DNA of 64,000 bases from a virus, in the IMG/VR virus record IMGVR_UViG_3300047281_000029, positions 1 to 64,000 of that record; one strand, written 5' to 3'. Below, in pieces: positions 30,801-40,850 of this stretch (positions within the stretch are counted from its first letter, which is position 1; each line of letters opens with the position of its first letter). The notes beneath the pieces are model-generated. The model was not told the DNA's origin. It saw only the letters and a list, made by a program, of their open reading frames with translations, and ran no database searches. The translations under genes were made by a program, and so were the position numbers.

Positions 30801-31718
30801 ATGGCATACTTAACTGGTTATCAATACTATGAGAATTCAGGTAATATACCTGAAAATGAAAATTGGGGATCATACCAATACATATCATTGGAAGATATTG
30901 TGAACAACTTTATGCTTATGTATGTTGGTAATGATAAATTAATAAACAACGTACAGAGGTATAATGTTTTATTCCATGCAAAGAGAGGAATTCAAGAAAT
31001 AAATTACGATGCCCTTAAAGAGATTAAGGTACTAGAGATTAATATCTGTGACGATCTTAAGTTTATATTACCAAACGACTACGTAAATTACGTTAGAATA
31101 TCTTTATATAAAGACGGAGTACTAAGACCTCTTACTGAAAACATTCAAACAAACTATAGCAATAGTTACTTACAAGATAACAACTGTAGGGTTTTATTTG
31201 ATCAGGATGGAAACATACTGGAAGGTACTTCTATTTTAGATTACGATAGGGTTACTGACAAACAAAAAACAATGTACCCTGGAAGCGGAATGTACGCTGG
31301 TAGAGAGGGTGTAAATATAGATCAGAACTGGTACTTTGATTATGCTATCGGAGCTAACTATGGTTTAAATACTGAAACGGCAAACGTAAATCCTACATAT
31401 AGAATTGACAAGGCTTCTGGAGTAATCAACTTTGGATCAGGTATGGCCGGAGAGTTATGTATTTTAGAGTACATTTCTGACGGAATGCAGGATGGAGATG
31501 ATTCTAAGGTTAGCATCAATAAGATGGCAGAAGAGTTTATATATGCTTATATTAAGTATGCTATATTAAACGCTAAGGTTGGTGTACAAGAGTACATAGT
31601 TAACAGAGCTAAGAAAGACAAGACAGCACTTCTAAGAAACGCAAAAATAAGATTGAGTAATATTCATCCAGGAAGATTGTTGATGAATATGAGAGGTCGT
31701 GATAAATGGATTAAGTAA
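30801..31718 (+). CDS. Head-tail ring (adaptor) protein 2, 305 aa
   Basis: Starts MAYLTGYQYYENSGNIPENE. Contains WGSYQYISLEDIVNNFMLMY, RYNVLFHAKRGIQEINYDAL and LPNDYVNYVRIS, a run of motifs conserved in neck proteins of many Bacteroidota and T4-like marine phages. It ends with a basic tail (IHPGRLLMNMRGRDKWIK) typical of this family. It should form a ring under adaptor 1. Confidence 0.8.
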   Translation: MAYLTGYQYYENSGNIPENENWGSYQYISLEDIVNNFMLMYVGNDKLINNVQRYNVLFHAKRGIQEINYDALKEIKVLEINICDDLKFILPNDYVNYVRISLYKDGVLRPLTENIQTNYSNSYLQDNNCRVLFDQDGNILEGTSILDYDRVTDKQKTMYPGSGMYAGREGVNIDQNWYFDYAIGANYGLNTETANVNPTYRIDKASGVINFGSGMAGELCILEYISDGMQDGDDSKVSINKMAEEFIYAYIKYAILNAKVGVQEYIVNRAKKDKTALLRNAKIRLSNIHPGRLLMNMRGRDKWIK

Positions 31719-31723
31719 GACAT

Positions 31724-34700
31724 ATGGCAAATATTGATGTAAATTTTATTGCCGGTAGAATGAACAAAGATTTTGACGAGCGTGTAGTTCCTGCTGGGGA
31801 GTACATTGACGCGTTAAATATCAGGGTAGGATCTACTGAGAACAATAGTGTAGGTGCTGTAGAAAATACCAAGGGTAATATAAAATTAACAAGCCTTCAA
31901 TACAACGGAGTTCCTCTAGTAGGAGCTAGATGTATTGGTGCATACGAGGACGGATCTAACGAGACATTATACTGGCTTGTAACATCTGCCACTGTTGATA
32001 TGGTGGTGTCTTTTAATACAGAAAAGAGCTTACTAAAGTACCACGTTGTATCTGAGGATGTACTTAACTTTGATCCTGAGTACTTAGTAACTGGTATTAA
32101 CTTAATTGATAACCTATTATTTTGGACGGACAACTTAAATCCGCCTAGAAAAATAAATATAAATAGAAACTACCCAGAACCAATAGGTGGGGTAGATCAA
32201 ATTGATGAGAGTGATATATCTGTGATAGTTGCTCCTCCATCATCTGCACCTGAAATTTCACTATTACTTGTTCCTAGAGAAGAAAATTATATGACTAATA
32301 AGTTCATATCATTTGCTTATAGATATAAGTATAAGGATGGAGAGTACAGTGCACTATCTCAATTTAGTGATATAGCATTTGAACCAGGTGGTTTTGGTCT
32401 TGATTACTCTACATTTGAGAATTCAGGAATGGAGAACATATTCAACTCTGTTAATGTAAAATTTAATACAGGAAGTGATAATGTTGTAGGTATAGATATC
32501 TGCTTTAAACTATCAGACTCTAGCGTGATAAATGTTGTAGAAAAATACAATAAATCTCAAGAGGGATGGGCTGATAACAAAACTGAGCAGATTACATTTA
32601 CAAATAAAAAAGTATATACTACCCTTACAGAGAGTGAACTTCTTCGTGTCTTTGACAACGTTCCTAGATTAGCTAAGGCACAAACTGTTATGGGTAACAG
32701 GTTAATGTACGGAAACTACGTCGACGGATATAATATTACAGATGAATATGGTAATCAAATAGATATTGATTACGATCTTGATTTAATGTCTGAGAACATT
32801 GGTTTTGTTGAGTTACCAGTTTCTCTAGATACTGGATCAAATTATACTATAGATCCTTCTAGTACTAAGACTATAAACGATGCTCAATTCAATATAGACT
32901 TGACAGGTGTGCCTCTAATTAGTGGATCATATCTTTCAATTAATATAACATTACAGCACGAATCATATTCTGGAGATGCTTCATATACAAATCCACCTAG
33001 AAATGATTTTGAATACGACTTAGTATTTAATATTCAAAAGAACTATAGTAGCGTATATGAGTTAGCTACTAGTCAAGAATTTATAGATGCAATATCAACT
33101 CATAAAGTATACGCTGACGCGTGCACTGGTACATCGGTAACAGATGCTTTTAACTGTCAGATAATTGCAAAATCAGGATGGACTGAAATAGGAACTGGTA
33201 TAATTGATGCTACAGGAAGTTTTACAATATCATCATCTTTAGGTTCTGATATAATTAGTATTCAAATTCCAGCTATAAAGTTTGGATTTGAAACATCTCC
33301 TGGTGTGTTTGTATATGCTTATGAGTACCTTTCAAATACCAACACTTCCGCTAGTTTTTCAGCTATAGGTTCTAATCGGAGTCTTCATAGTAACAGAGAT
33401 TACGAGGTAGCTATTGTGTATATGGACGAATATAGTCGTAGCTCTACTGCCTTAGTAGATACTAATAATACAATTTTTGTTCCTCCATATAATTCAGATA
33501 AAAAGAATTACATAAGAGCAAGCATAAAAAGTAAAGCTCCAAGCTGGGCTACTAAGTATAAGTTTGTAGTAAAACCATCTAAGAGTCAGTACCAAGTTGT
33601 ATACTCTAATGTTTTCTTTCAAGAAGATTCTGGTTTTACTTGGTTTAAATTAGAAGGTGATAATAGAAGTAAGGTTCAAGAGGACTCAACTTTAATTGTT
33701 AAGGCCGACTCTAACGGAGTTATGAAGAGCTTAATAAAAACTAAGGTTCTTGCTCTAGAGGCTCAACCTAGAGACTTTATTAAGGATAATAAGAATTCAG
33801 CAGGTCAAGATATTATAGAGCCAGCAGGGATGTATATGAGGCTTAAGGCTTCTAACTTTTCATCAGAATATACTGAGAATTCATTTATAGATGAAGGGGA
33901 GATAAGTGAAGCTGGAAGTTATGCTAATTTAAATTACCCTTGCTATATAGATAATCCATTATTTGGACAAGCTGGAGAATTACAATTTGCTCCTTACGAT
34001 ATACCTGCTGGAAGTTTAATAAACATTAACTTTACATTAACCAGAGATGCGGCCGGAGATAGTTGTGGTAATAGAACGTACGTGTTTAATAAATCATTTA
34101 CAGCATCTCAATACTACACTAGTTTGTATAACTTTATAATAGGTGATCAAATCAATTTAGAAGCTGGAGATAGCACTGGAGGTGACGCTACAGTAAATAA
34201 GAACGACTTTAATAAAAACTTAGTTAGTCCTTACACAGGAAATATTAATGCTATACCTGGTACTAACCAGTACGAATTCCAATATGATACGACAAATGGA
34301 AGATTATTCTTTGTAATTAAGAGTGGTACTCCTAACTGTAGTGGAAAGAAATCAAGAGTTATTTGCCATATACAGGTACAAAGAACCGAATCATTAATTG
34401 TATTCGAAACAGAAGCTGCCGATGCTAACGATGAGACTTATTTTGAAGGAAGTGAATCATTTGATATTATCAATGGTTATCATCAAGGTAACGTTACTAA
34501 TCAGTCATCTGGAATTCCAGCTGTAGTTGATTTAAACTTTTTTGACTGCTTTTCGTTTGGTAATGGAGTTGAGAGTTATAAAATTGGAGACTCGTTAACT
34601 GGAGCTCCGTTTTATTTAGGAAGTAGGGTTACTGCTGTTTCTCAAGAAGAATTTAAAGAAGCACATAGATACGCTGGAATAACATACAGCGGAATATATA

Positions 34701-37700
34701 ATGAAGAGACTAATGTAAATAAATTAAATGAATTTAATTTAGCGTTAGCAAACTTTAAGGACTGTGAGAAATCATTTGGTCCAATTAATATACTTCACGG
34801 AAGAAAAACAGACGTACTTACATTACAAGAGGATAAGATATCTTATGTATTAGCCGGTAAGAATTTACTTTCTGATGCAGCCGGAGGAGGAGCTATCACG
34901 TCTGTACCTGAGGTTCTTGGTACACAAATATCTAGAATTGAAGAGTTTGGTATTAGTAATGACGCTGCTAGTTTTGCTTCATGGGGAGAGGATATATACT
35001 TTACAGATACCAAAAGAACATCTGTTATTAATTTAAAGGGAGGCGCTTCTCAATCTGATAACTTAATTCCTATATCTAGACTAGGTATGAATGGATGGTT
35101 TAGAGATAACTTTAAAAATAAAATAAACTATCAAAAACTTGGTGGATATGATCCTTACTTAAAGGAGTATGTTTTATCTGTTAATGATGAAAAATTACCA
35201 GCACCTATTGAAACATTTGACTGTGGATTCACTGTATCTCAGGATGGATCTAATGAAGAGTTAAAGTTTAATTTAGAGTACGGTAAGATTATAGGTGAGG
35301 CTTCTTTTGATTATAACTTTGAAAGCGGATCAGCTCATATACTTGTACAGTATAATGGAGAAGTTGTTATAGATGATGAAATATCTGGATCTGGTTCTGT
35401 TTCATTTAATAAGGACATAATTAATCCTACATCCGCATTAGTTACTATAACTCCTTACTACGCTACATATAATATTTTATCAAACTGTGTTGAATCAGAT
35501 CAGATAACTGTTATTAGAATTGTAGTTAACTCACCATCAAATGAAGGACAGACTACTCATAATAATTATAACTGGTCACTTAACGGATATAATAGTCCTA
35601 CAAATATTGACTTTGTATTATTAGAGTCTGACGGAGTATCTCTTTATCAGTCAATTACTGGTCCAGTATCTGTGGGTGTTATACCTTCATTTGGCAGTAC
35701 AATTAAAATGCAGTCTGATAAATACATTACGGATACGTTTGATTTTGATCCTGCATCTAATTCTCTTAAATATTTAGTATCTGATACTTTATATACAGAA
35801 TCAGACATAAATACACTAAGACCTTTATTAAATACAGCTACACCTATAATAAATCCATCTAGTGGTAAATTTGAATCTTCATTTGTTTATAACAATCCAA
35901 GTAAGCTTCAGTACCTTTATTTAGTTTGGGATTTATTAAATGCTTACAGCGTTGGATTATGTTACAGCGATATAAGCGGAGAAGATGCTTGTATTACTTG
36001 TATACCAGTTAACTGTGAAGTATCAGAATGGTCTGAGTGGTCTGATTGTATTGACGGAGTTCAAACAAGAACTAGAACAGTTGTTGTTCCTGCTGAAAAT
36101 GGAGGTACTGAATGTCCATCGTTAATAGATACAAGAATTTGCGGATATGATATAGATCTTTGTTACGACGATTTAAGCGCTCAGTTGGCTTGTAACTGCG
36201 GAGTACCAACTGTAAATTGCGAGGTTTCTGCATGGTCTGAATGGTCTGAATGTATCGATGGTACTCAGAGCAGAACTAGAACAATTGTAGTTCCACCTAC
36301 AGGTGGTGGTAATTCATGCCCGCCTTTAACAGAGACAAGGGACTGTGTTCCTGTAGTTAACTGTCAAGTATCTGAGTGGTCAGAATGGTCTACGTGCGAT
36401 GACGGATATCAGTCTAGAACTAGAACTGTTATAGTTCCGCCATCTGGTGGAGGTCAAGCTTGTCCTGAATTATCAGAAACACGTACTTGCTCAAGCATAA
36501 ACATAACAAACGCATCATGTAACAATGAAAACGGTAGTACTGTCACAAAAAGATTTACTATAGCTATTGGTAATGCTCCTGCAACATACACAATTGAAAC
36601 CGGAACAGTTGTTAATCCAGCTGGTCTAGAGTATACTATATCTTCTGCTCCTGGTAATTCATTTATACAGATTGTATTTATGCCTGCTGTTACTTACGGT
36701 AATGAATTCTCTATTGAATTATTATTGAAAAATTCAACAGGGGCTGTTGTAGGTACAAATGTTACACAAACTGTATACGGAAATTACGAAAGCTTTTTAC
36801 CATCTTGTACCCCAGTAAACTGTGTAGTTTCTGAGTGGTCTGCTTGGTCAGATTGTGTTGATAATGTATCTACAAGAACACGTACTATTATTACTCAACC
36901 TAGCGGTGGAGGAGAAGCATGCCCTACTCTTACAGAGTCAAGGGATTGTGCAAACTGTGAAGTATCAGAATGGTCTGCTTGGTCTACATGTTCAGACGGA
37001 CTTCAAACTAGAACAAGAACAATTGTGACTGAACCATACAACGGAGGTACTGCATGTCCTACATTATCTGAAACAAGGACATGTTCAGGAATAGATATAA
37101 CAGATACGATATGTAATTCGGATGGAGGAAGTACTATTACTAAGAGATTTAGAATAGCATTAACTGACGCTCCTGCTACTTACACTATTGTGGCTGGCTC
37201 TGTAATTAATCCTGCGGGTCTTGAGTACTCTATAGTACCTACTCCTGGAGATGCTTACATACAGGTTGCATTTAAACCTGCACTTACTTATGGAAATGAG
37301 TTTTCTATTCAATTACTATTAAAGAATTCTACAGGTGTTACTGTAGGTATGAGTGGTACAGAGACGTTATATGGTAACTACCAAAGCTTCTTACCATCAT
37401 GCTTCCCTGTTAACTGTGTAGTGTCTGAATGGTCTGAATGGTCTTCATGTGTTAATAACGTTTCTACAAGAACTAGAACTATTATTACTCCAGCTTCAGG
37501 CGGAGGAACACCTTGTCCAGTATTGACAGAATCAAGAGACTGTGCAAACTGTGAGGTTTCAGCTTGGTCAGATTGGTCAGCCTGTACTGATGGTTTAGAG
37601 ACAAGAACAAGAACGGTAATTACACAACCATACAATGGAGGTACAGCGTGCCCTATATTATCAGAGACAAGAACTTGTTCAACCATAGCTTTAACAACTA

Positions 37701-39139
37701 CAATATGTAATACTGATGGTGGTAGCACCATTACCAAAAGGTTTAGAATATCTATCGGTAACGCTCCTGCAACATATACTATTCAAGCTGGAACTGTAGT
37801 TAATCCTGCTGGATTAGAGTACTCAATAGTGCCTACTCCTGGTGATTCTTATTTACAAGTTATATTTAGACCTTCAGTTACTTACGGTAGCGAGTTCTCT
37901 ATAGAATTATTATTGAAAAATTCTACTGGAATAACAGTTGGTACTAATGTTAGTCAAACAGTATATGGTAACTATCAGAGCTTCTTACCTTCTTGCTTTC
38001 CTGTAAACTGTGTGGTATCTGAATGGTCAGCATGGTCAGATTGTATTGGAGGAACTCAAAGTAGAACTAGAACAATTATTACTCAGCCTAGTGGAGGTGG
38101 AACTCCTTGTCCTCCTTTATCAGAGACAAGAGACTGCCCTGTAGATTGCGTTGTATCTGAATGGTCAGCGTGGTCAGATTGCGTTGGAGGAACTCAAAGT
38201 AGAACTCGTACAGTAATTACACCAGCTATTAATGGCGGAACTCCATGCCCAGTATTATCAGAGACAAGAGATTGTCCTGTAGACTGTGTTGTTTCAGAAT
38301 GGTCGGCCTGGTCAGCATGTTCTGATGGTTTAGAGACTAGAACACGTACAGTAATTACTCCAGCTATTAACGGAGGTACTCCTTGTCCAGTATTGTCAGA
38401 AACTAGAACATGTTCAGGAATAACCCTAACAAGCACTATATGTAATACTGACGGTGGAAGTACTGTTACTAAAAGGTTTAGAATAGCATTAACTAATGCT
38501 CCTTCAACATATACTATTGTTGCTGGAACAGTAAACAACTACGCTGGACTAAACTACTCTATAGTAGCTACTCCTGGGGATTCTTACTTACAAGTAGAAT
38601 TTAAACCTTCAATTACGTATGGTAATGAGTTTTCTATTCAGTTATTGTTGAAAAACTCTACCGGTACAATAGTAGGTGAAAGCAGTCTTCAGACTGTTTA
38701 TGGAAATTATCAAAGTTTCTTACCTGGTTGTTATCCTGTTAACTGTCAAGTTTCAGCTTGGTCTGAATGGTCAGCTTGTGTTGATGGCATAGAGACAAGA
38801 ACAAGAACTATCATAACTCATCCTTCAGGCGGAGGAGAGCCTTGCCCTCCTTTAACAGAAACTAGAGGATGTTATGTGCCACCAACAAGTTATCCTTTTA
38901 CATTCTCTGTTAGTTCAAGTTATGATTTCTTTGAATCTTGTCTTTTCTATGATATGGGATTAACTTTATGGGGAGCAAGTGATAGCTTATCTTATATGAT
39001 GAGTAACGGACTTGCTTTATATGAAGATCAAAACTTAACAATTCCTTTTGATGGACAAAATAAATTTAGAAGTACTGGTGATGGGTTTACTTGGTCGATA
39101 GATTCAAACGGAATAATTACAGGATTAGAAAATTGTTAA
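31724..39139 (+). CDS. Giant tail stabilisation protein with eleven TSP1 modules, 2471 aa
   Basis: Residues 6-60 (NFIAGRMNKDFDERVVPAG, then EYIDALNIRVG) are the hallmark of the stabilisation/tail protein found below the rings in crAss-like phages. Residues up to about 1425 are beta-propeller-like and structural (ISRLGMNGWFRDNF near 1120). From about 1428 to 2385 come eleven thrombospondin type 1-like modules (CxVSxWSxWSxC...RxRT...C) interleaved with four copies of a 100-residue beta domain ending YGNYQSFLPSC. The C-terminus has LYEDQNLTIPFDGQNKF. TSP1 modules are typical of animal extracellular proteins and rare in phages. They probably project outward and bind the host surface (inference). 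Confidence 0.85.
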   Translation: MANIDVNFIAGRMNKDFDERVVPAGEYIDALNIRVGSTENNSVGAVENTKGNIKLTSLQYNGVPLVGARCIGAYEDGSNETLYWLVTSATVDMVVSFNTEKSLLKYHVVSEDVLNFDPEYLVTGINLIDNLLFWTDNLNPPRKININRNYPEPIGGVDQIDESDISVIVAPPSSAPEISLLLVPREENYMTNKFISFAYRYKYKDGEYSALSQFSDIAFEPGGFGLDYSTFENSGMENIFNSVNVKFNTGSDNVVGIDICFKLSDSSVINVVEKYNKSQEGWADNKTEQITFTNKKVYTTLTESELLRVFDNVPRLAKAQTVMGNRLMYGNYVDGYNITDEYGNQIDIDYDLDLMSENIGFVELPVSLDTGSNYTIDPSSTKTINDAQFNIDLTGVPLISGSYLSINITLQHESYSGDASYTNPPRNDFEYDLVFNIQKNYSSVYELATSQEFIDAISTHKVYADACTGTSVTDAFNCQIIAKSGWTEIGTGIIDATGSFTISSSLGSDIISIQIPAIKFGFETSPGVFVYAYEYLSNTNTSASFSAIGSNRSLHSNRDYEVAIVYMDEYSRSSTALVDTNNTIFVPPYNSDKKNYIRASIKSKAPSWATKYKFVVKPSKSQYQVVYSNVFFQEDSGFTWFKLEGDNRSKVQEDSTLIVKADSNGVMKSLIKTKVLALEAQPRDFIKDNKNSAGQDIIEPAGMYMRLKASNFSSEYTENSFIDEGEISEAGSYANLNYPCYIDNPLFGQAGELQFAPYDIPAGSLININFTLTRDAAGDSCGNRTYVFNKSFTASQYYTSLYNFIIGDQINLEAGDSTGGDATVNKNDFNKNLVSPYTGNINAIPGTNQYEFQYDTTNGRLFFVIKSGTPNCSGKKSRVICHIQVQRTESLIVFETEAADANDETYFEGSESFDIINGYHQGNVTNQSSGIPAVVDLNFFDCFSFGNGVESYKIGDSLTGAPFYLGSRVTAVSQEEFKEAHRYAGITYSGIYNEETNVNKLNEFNLALANFKDCEKSFGPINILHGRKTDVLTLQEDKISYVLAGKNLLSDAAGGGAITSVPEVLGTQISRIEEFGISNDAASFASWGEDIYFTDTKRTSVINLKGGASQSDNLIPISRLGMNGWFRDNFKNKINYQKLGGYDPYLKEYVLSVNDEKLPAPIETFDCGFTVSQDGSNEELKFNLEYGKIIGEASFDYNFESGSAHILVQYNGEVVIDDEISGSGSVSFNKDIINPTSALVTITPYYATYNILSNCVESDQITVIRIVVNSPSNEGQTTHNNYNWSLNGYNSPTNIDFVLLESDGVSLYQSITGPVSVGVIPSFGSTIKMQSDKYITDTFDFDPASNSLKYLVSDTLYTESDINTLRPLLNTATPIINPSSGKFESSFVYNNPSKLQYLYLVWDLLNAYSVGLCYSDISGEDACITCIPVNCEVSEWSEWSDCIDGVQTRTRTVVVPAENGGTECPSLIDTRICGYDIDLCYDDLSAQLACNCGVPTVNCEVSAWSEWSECIDGTQSRTRTIVVPPTGGGNSCPPLTETRDCVPVVNCQVSEWSEWSTCDDGYQSRTRTVIVPPSGGGQACPELSETRTCSSINITNASCNNENGSTVTKRFTIAIGNAPATYTIETGTVVNPAGLEYTISSAPGNSFIQIVFMPAVTYGNEFSIELLLKNSTGAVVGTNVTQTVYGNYESFLPSCTPVNCVVSEWSAWSDCVDNVSTRTRTIITQPSGGGEACPTLTESRDCANCEVSEWSAWSTCSDGLQTRTRTIVTEPYNGGTACPTLSETRTCSGIDITDTICNSDGGSTITKRFRIALTDAPATYTIVAGSVINPAGLEYSIVPTPGDAYIQVAFKPALTYGNEFSIQLLLKNSTGVTVGMSGTETLYGNYQSFLPSCFPVNCVVSEWSEWSSCVNNVSTRTRTIITPASGGGTPCPVLTESRDCANCEVSAWSDWSACTDGLETRTRTVITQPYNGGTACPILSETRTCSTIALTTTICNTDGGSTITKRFRISIGNAPATYTIQAGTVVNPAGLEYSIVPTPGDSYLQVIFRPSVTYGSEFSIELLLKNSTGITVGTNVSQTVYGNYQSFLPSCFPVNCVVSEWSAWSDCIGGTQSRTRTIITQPSGGGTPCPPLSETRDCPVDCVVSEWSAWSDCVGGTQSRTRTVITPAINGGTPCPVLSETRDCPVDCVVSEWSAWSACSDGLETRTRTVITPAINGGTPCPVLSETRTCSGITLTSTICNTDGGSTVTKRFRIALTNAPSTYTIVAGTVNNYAGLNYSIVATPGDSYLQVEFKPSITYGNEFSIQLLLKNSTGTIVGESSLQTVYGNYQSFLPGCYPVNCQVSAWSEWSACVDGIETRTRTIITHPSGGGEPCPPLTETRGCYVPPTSYPFTFSVSSSYDFFESCLFYDMGLTLWGASDSLSYMMSNGLALYEDQNLTIPFDGQNKFRSTGDGFTWSIDSNGIITGLENC
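36000..38875 (+). repeat. Array of TSP1-coding repeats and interleaved beta-domain repeats
   Basis: Eleven modules of about 43-45 residues, each with C-x-VS-x-W-S-x-W-S-x-C, an RTRT segment, a GG-x-x-CP turn and E(S/T)R-x-C. Order (T = TSP1, D = beta domain): TTT D TT D TT D TTT D T. Three adjacent modules at about 38009-38420 are nearly identical in DNA with a 138-141-base period, pointing to recent duplication. Confidence 0.85.
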
Positions 39140-39164
39140 ATAAATAATAAATAAATAAACAACC

Positions 39165-39668
39165 ATGGCATTATATTATATAGATACACCTAGTTTTTCT
39201 ACAGCAACAGCTGTATGGACTGACTCATTACTTACAATTAAAGCTCCTGATGGGTACTACTCTTTTGACTTTAACTTTAGACGTCAATTTAACGGTGTGC
39301 TACAAGCTATATCTTCTTGTACAGCACCACCACCACCTGATGTTCCAAGTATAGGTGTAACAAGTACTATATGTAATACTGATGGAGGAAGTACTGTTAC
39401 AAAACGATTCAGAATATCTGTAGGAAATCCTCCTCTTAATTATACTATTGCTCAGGGGACTGTAACTAACTATGCTGGATTAGTATACTCTATAAATGAT
39501 ACTCCTGGAAACTCTTACTTAGAGGTTGTATTTAGACCTTCAGTTACTTATGGTAGTGAATTCTCTATTGAGTTGTTATTAGAGGATTCTACAGGAGCTA
39601 CAGTAGCTACAAATGTTAACCAAACAGTTTACGGTAATTACCAAAGCTTCTTACCTTCTTGTTCATAA
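39165..39668 (+). CDS. Small protein carrying a fifth copy of the giant protein's beta domain, 167 aa
   Basis: The N-terminal 55 residues (LYYIDTPSFSTATAVWTDSL, then APDGYYSF) resemble the C-terminal tail of the giant protein. The rest (STICNTDGGSTVTKRFRISV ... YGNYQSFLPSC) is a close copy of the domain repeated four times there. It may co-assemble with or cap the repeats, or be a donor for recombination. No TSP1 module of its own. Confidence 0.7.
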   Translation: MALYYIDTPSFSTATAVWTDSLLTIKAPDGYYSFDFNFRRQFNGVLQAISSCTAPPPPDVPSIGVTSTICNTDGGSTVTKRFRISVGNPPLNYTIAQGTVTNYAGLVYSINDTPGNSYLEVVFRPSVTYGSEFSIELLLEDSTGATVATNVNQTVYGNYQSFLPSCS

Positions 39669-39683
39669 AATAAAAAATAATAA

Positions 39684-40430
39684 ATGGCATATACATTATC
39701 ATTTAGCGAAGACTCAAAAGGATGGACGTCATTCTTCTCTTTCATACCAGAGAAGATGATCGGCATGAACTCGTACTTCTACACATTTAAAAACGGTAAC
39801 TTATATAGACATAACTCTAATAATACTAGAAACAATTTCTATGGAGTTCAGTACAATTCTAAATTAACAGGGGTATTTAATGTTGAGAACGGAATGGTAA
39901 AGAACTTCAAGACAGTGTCATTAAATAGTGACGACTCTTGGAGTTGTAATATTGTTACAGACTTAGATACTGGTTTTATAGACAAGTCGTACTTTACATT
40001 AAAGGAAGGAGACTACTTTGGTTATGTAAGAAGGTACGCATCAGATGACAACTTATCTATGAGATCTGCTCAGGGTATTGGTAACATATTAAGCGTTAAC
40101 TCAACAAATCCATCTGCAGTTGTTATGACGTTTAGTTTTGGAATTGGAAGTATTATAAATGCAGGTGATACTGTATATAAAAATAATGCAGGTGCCCTTT
40201 TAAAGTTAGGAACTATTGTTTCTGTATCTACCAACTCTATTACGATAAACACGTCTATAACAGGAGGAAATATTCCTTCGGCATCTGACTATGTATTGTG
40301 CCTTAAAGATAGCACAGCGGAGTCGTATGGAGCTAGAGGATACTACATGCAGTTTGAGTTGGAGAATGATAAGACGTCAAGGGTTGAATTGTTTTCAGTA
40401 GGAAGTAGCATTTTTAAAAGTTACCCATAA
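39684..40430 (+). CDS. Tail/muzzle-region structural protein, 248 aa
   Basis: Starts MAYTLSFSEDSKGWTSFFSF. FSE..KGWTSFFSFIPEKMIGMNSYFYTFKxGxLYxHN is a strongly conserved pattern in virion proteins of Bacteroidota and marine phages. The rest is beta-rich (VSTNSITINTSITGGNIPSA). No catalytic motif. Likely a distal tail component assembled with the stabilisation protein. Confidence 0.75.
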   Translation: MAYTLSFSEDSKGWTSFFSFIPEKMIGMNSYFYTFKNGNLYRHNSNNTRNNFYGVQYNSKLTGVFNVENGMVKNFKTVSLNSDDSWSCNIVTDLDTGFIDKSYFTLKEGDYFGYVRRYASDDNLSMRSAQGIGNILSVNSTNPSAVVMTFSFGIGSIINAGDTVYKNNAGALLKLGTIVSVSTNSITINTSITGGNIPSASDYVLCLKDSTAESYGARGYYMQFELENDKTSRVELFSVGSSIFKSYP

Positions 40431-40436
40431 TTTCAT

Positions 40437-40444
40437 TATCTTTG
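40437..40444 (+). promoter_or_regulatory. Promoter -7 box TATCTTTG
   Basis: Lies 8 bases before the ATG at 40453; it would drive the internal-virion genes. Confidence 0.6.
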
Positions 40445-40452
40445 TAAAAAAA

Positions 40453-40848
40453 ATGTTTTCCTGTAGAGTAGAGAATAAGCATGACTTTTACGATACATTA
40501 TGTAAGTGGTGGACAGACTGGAAGTTTCCAGTAATGAACATTAATGCACTTCCAAATAACATATTTGTGGTCAGTAATGAAGGTGTAGATTTATATGCTG
40601 TTCCGGTTTACTTAAGTGATTCTGATGTGTGCTGGATGGGTTTTATAACAGGAAATAAAAATAGTACCAAGGCTTTACGTTCTGGATCCTTGGATTACTT
40701 AATGAAGTATACAGAACAATATTTAAAGCAGTCAGGACGTAGTTTTATTATGACTGTAAGTAAGACTCCTATACTAAAGAAAAGATTCGAAGATAACGGA
40801 TACTTATTGTCAGGAGAAAATGTTAACGAATACATAAAAAATATATAG
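40453..40848 (+). CDS. GNAT-like virion-region protein, 131 aa
   Basis: Starts MFSCRVENKHDFYDTLCKWW. The pattern W.DWKFP.M....LP..IFVVSN.GVDLYAVPVYLSDSDVCW followed by LDYLMKYTEQYLKQSGRSFI and LKKRFEDNGY resembles a degenerate N-acetyltransferase fold, a family often found among virion genes of tailed phages. The acetyl-CoA loop is not clear, so enzymatic activity is doubtful. Confidence 0.65.
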   Translation: MFSCRVENKHDFYDTLCKWWTDWKFPVMNINALPNNIFVVSNEGVDLYAVPVYLSDSDVCWMGFITGNKNSTKALRSGSLDYLMKYTEQYLKQSGRSFIMTVSKTPILKKRFEDNGYLLSGENVNEYIKNI

Positions 40849-40850
40849 TT

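Noticed and set aside
37378-38538. Long minus-strand frames under the TSP1 array
   Set aside because: They are shadows of the repeated plus-strand coding sequence with the same period and no start signals.
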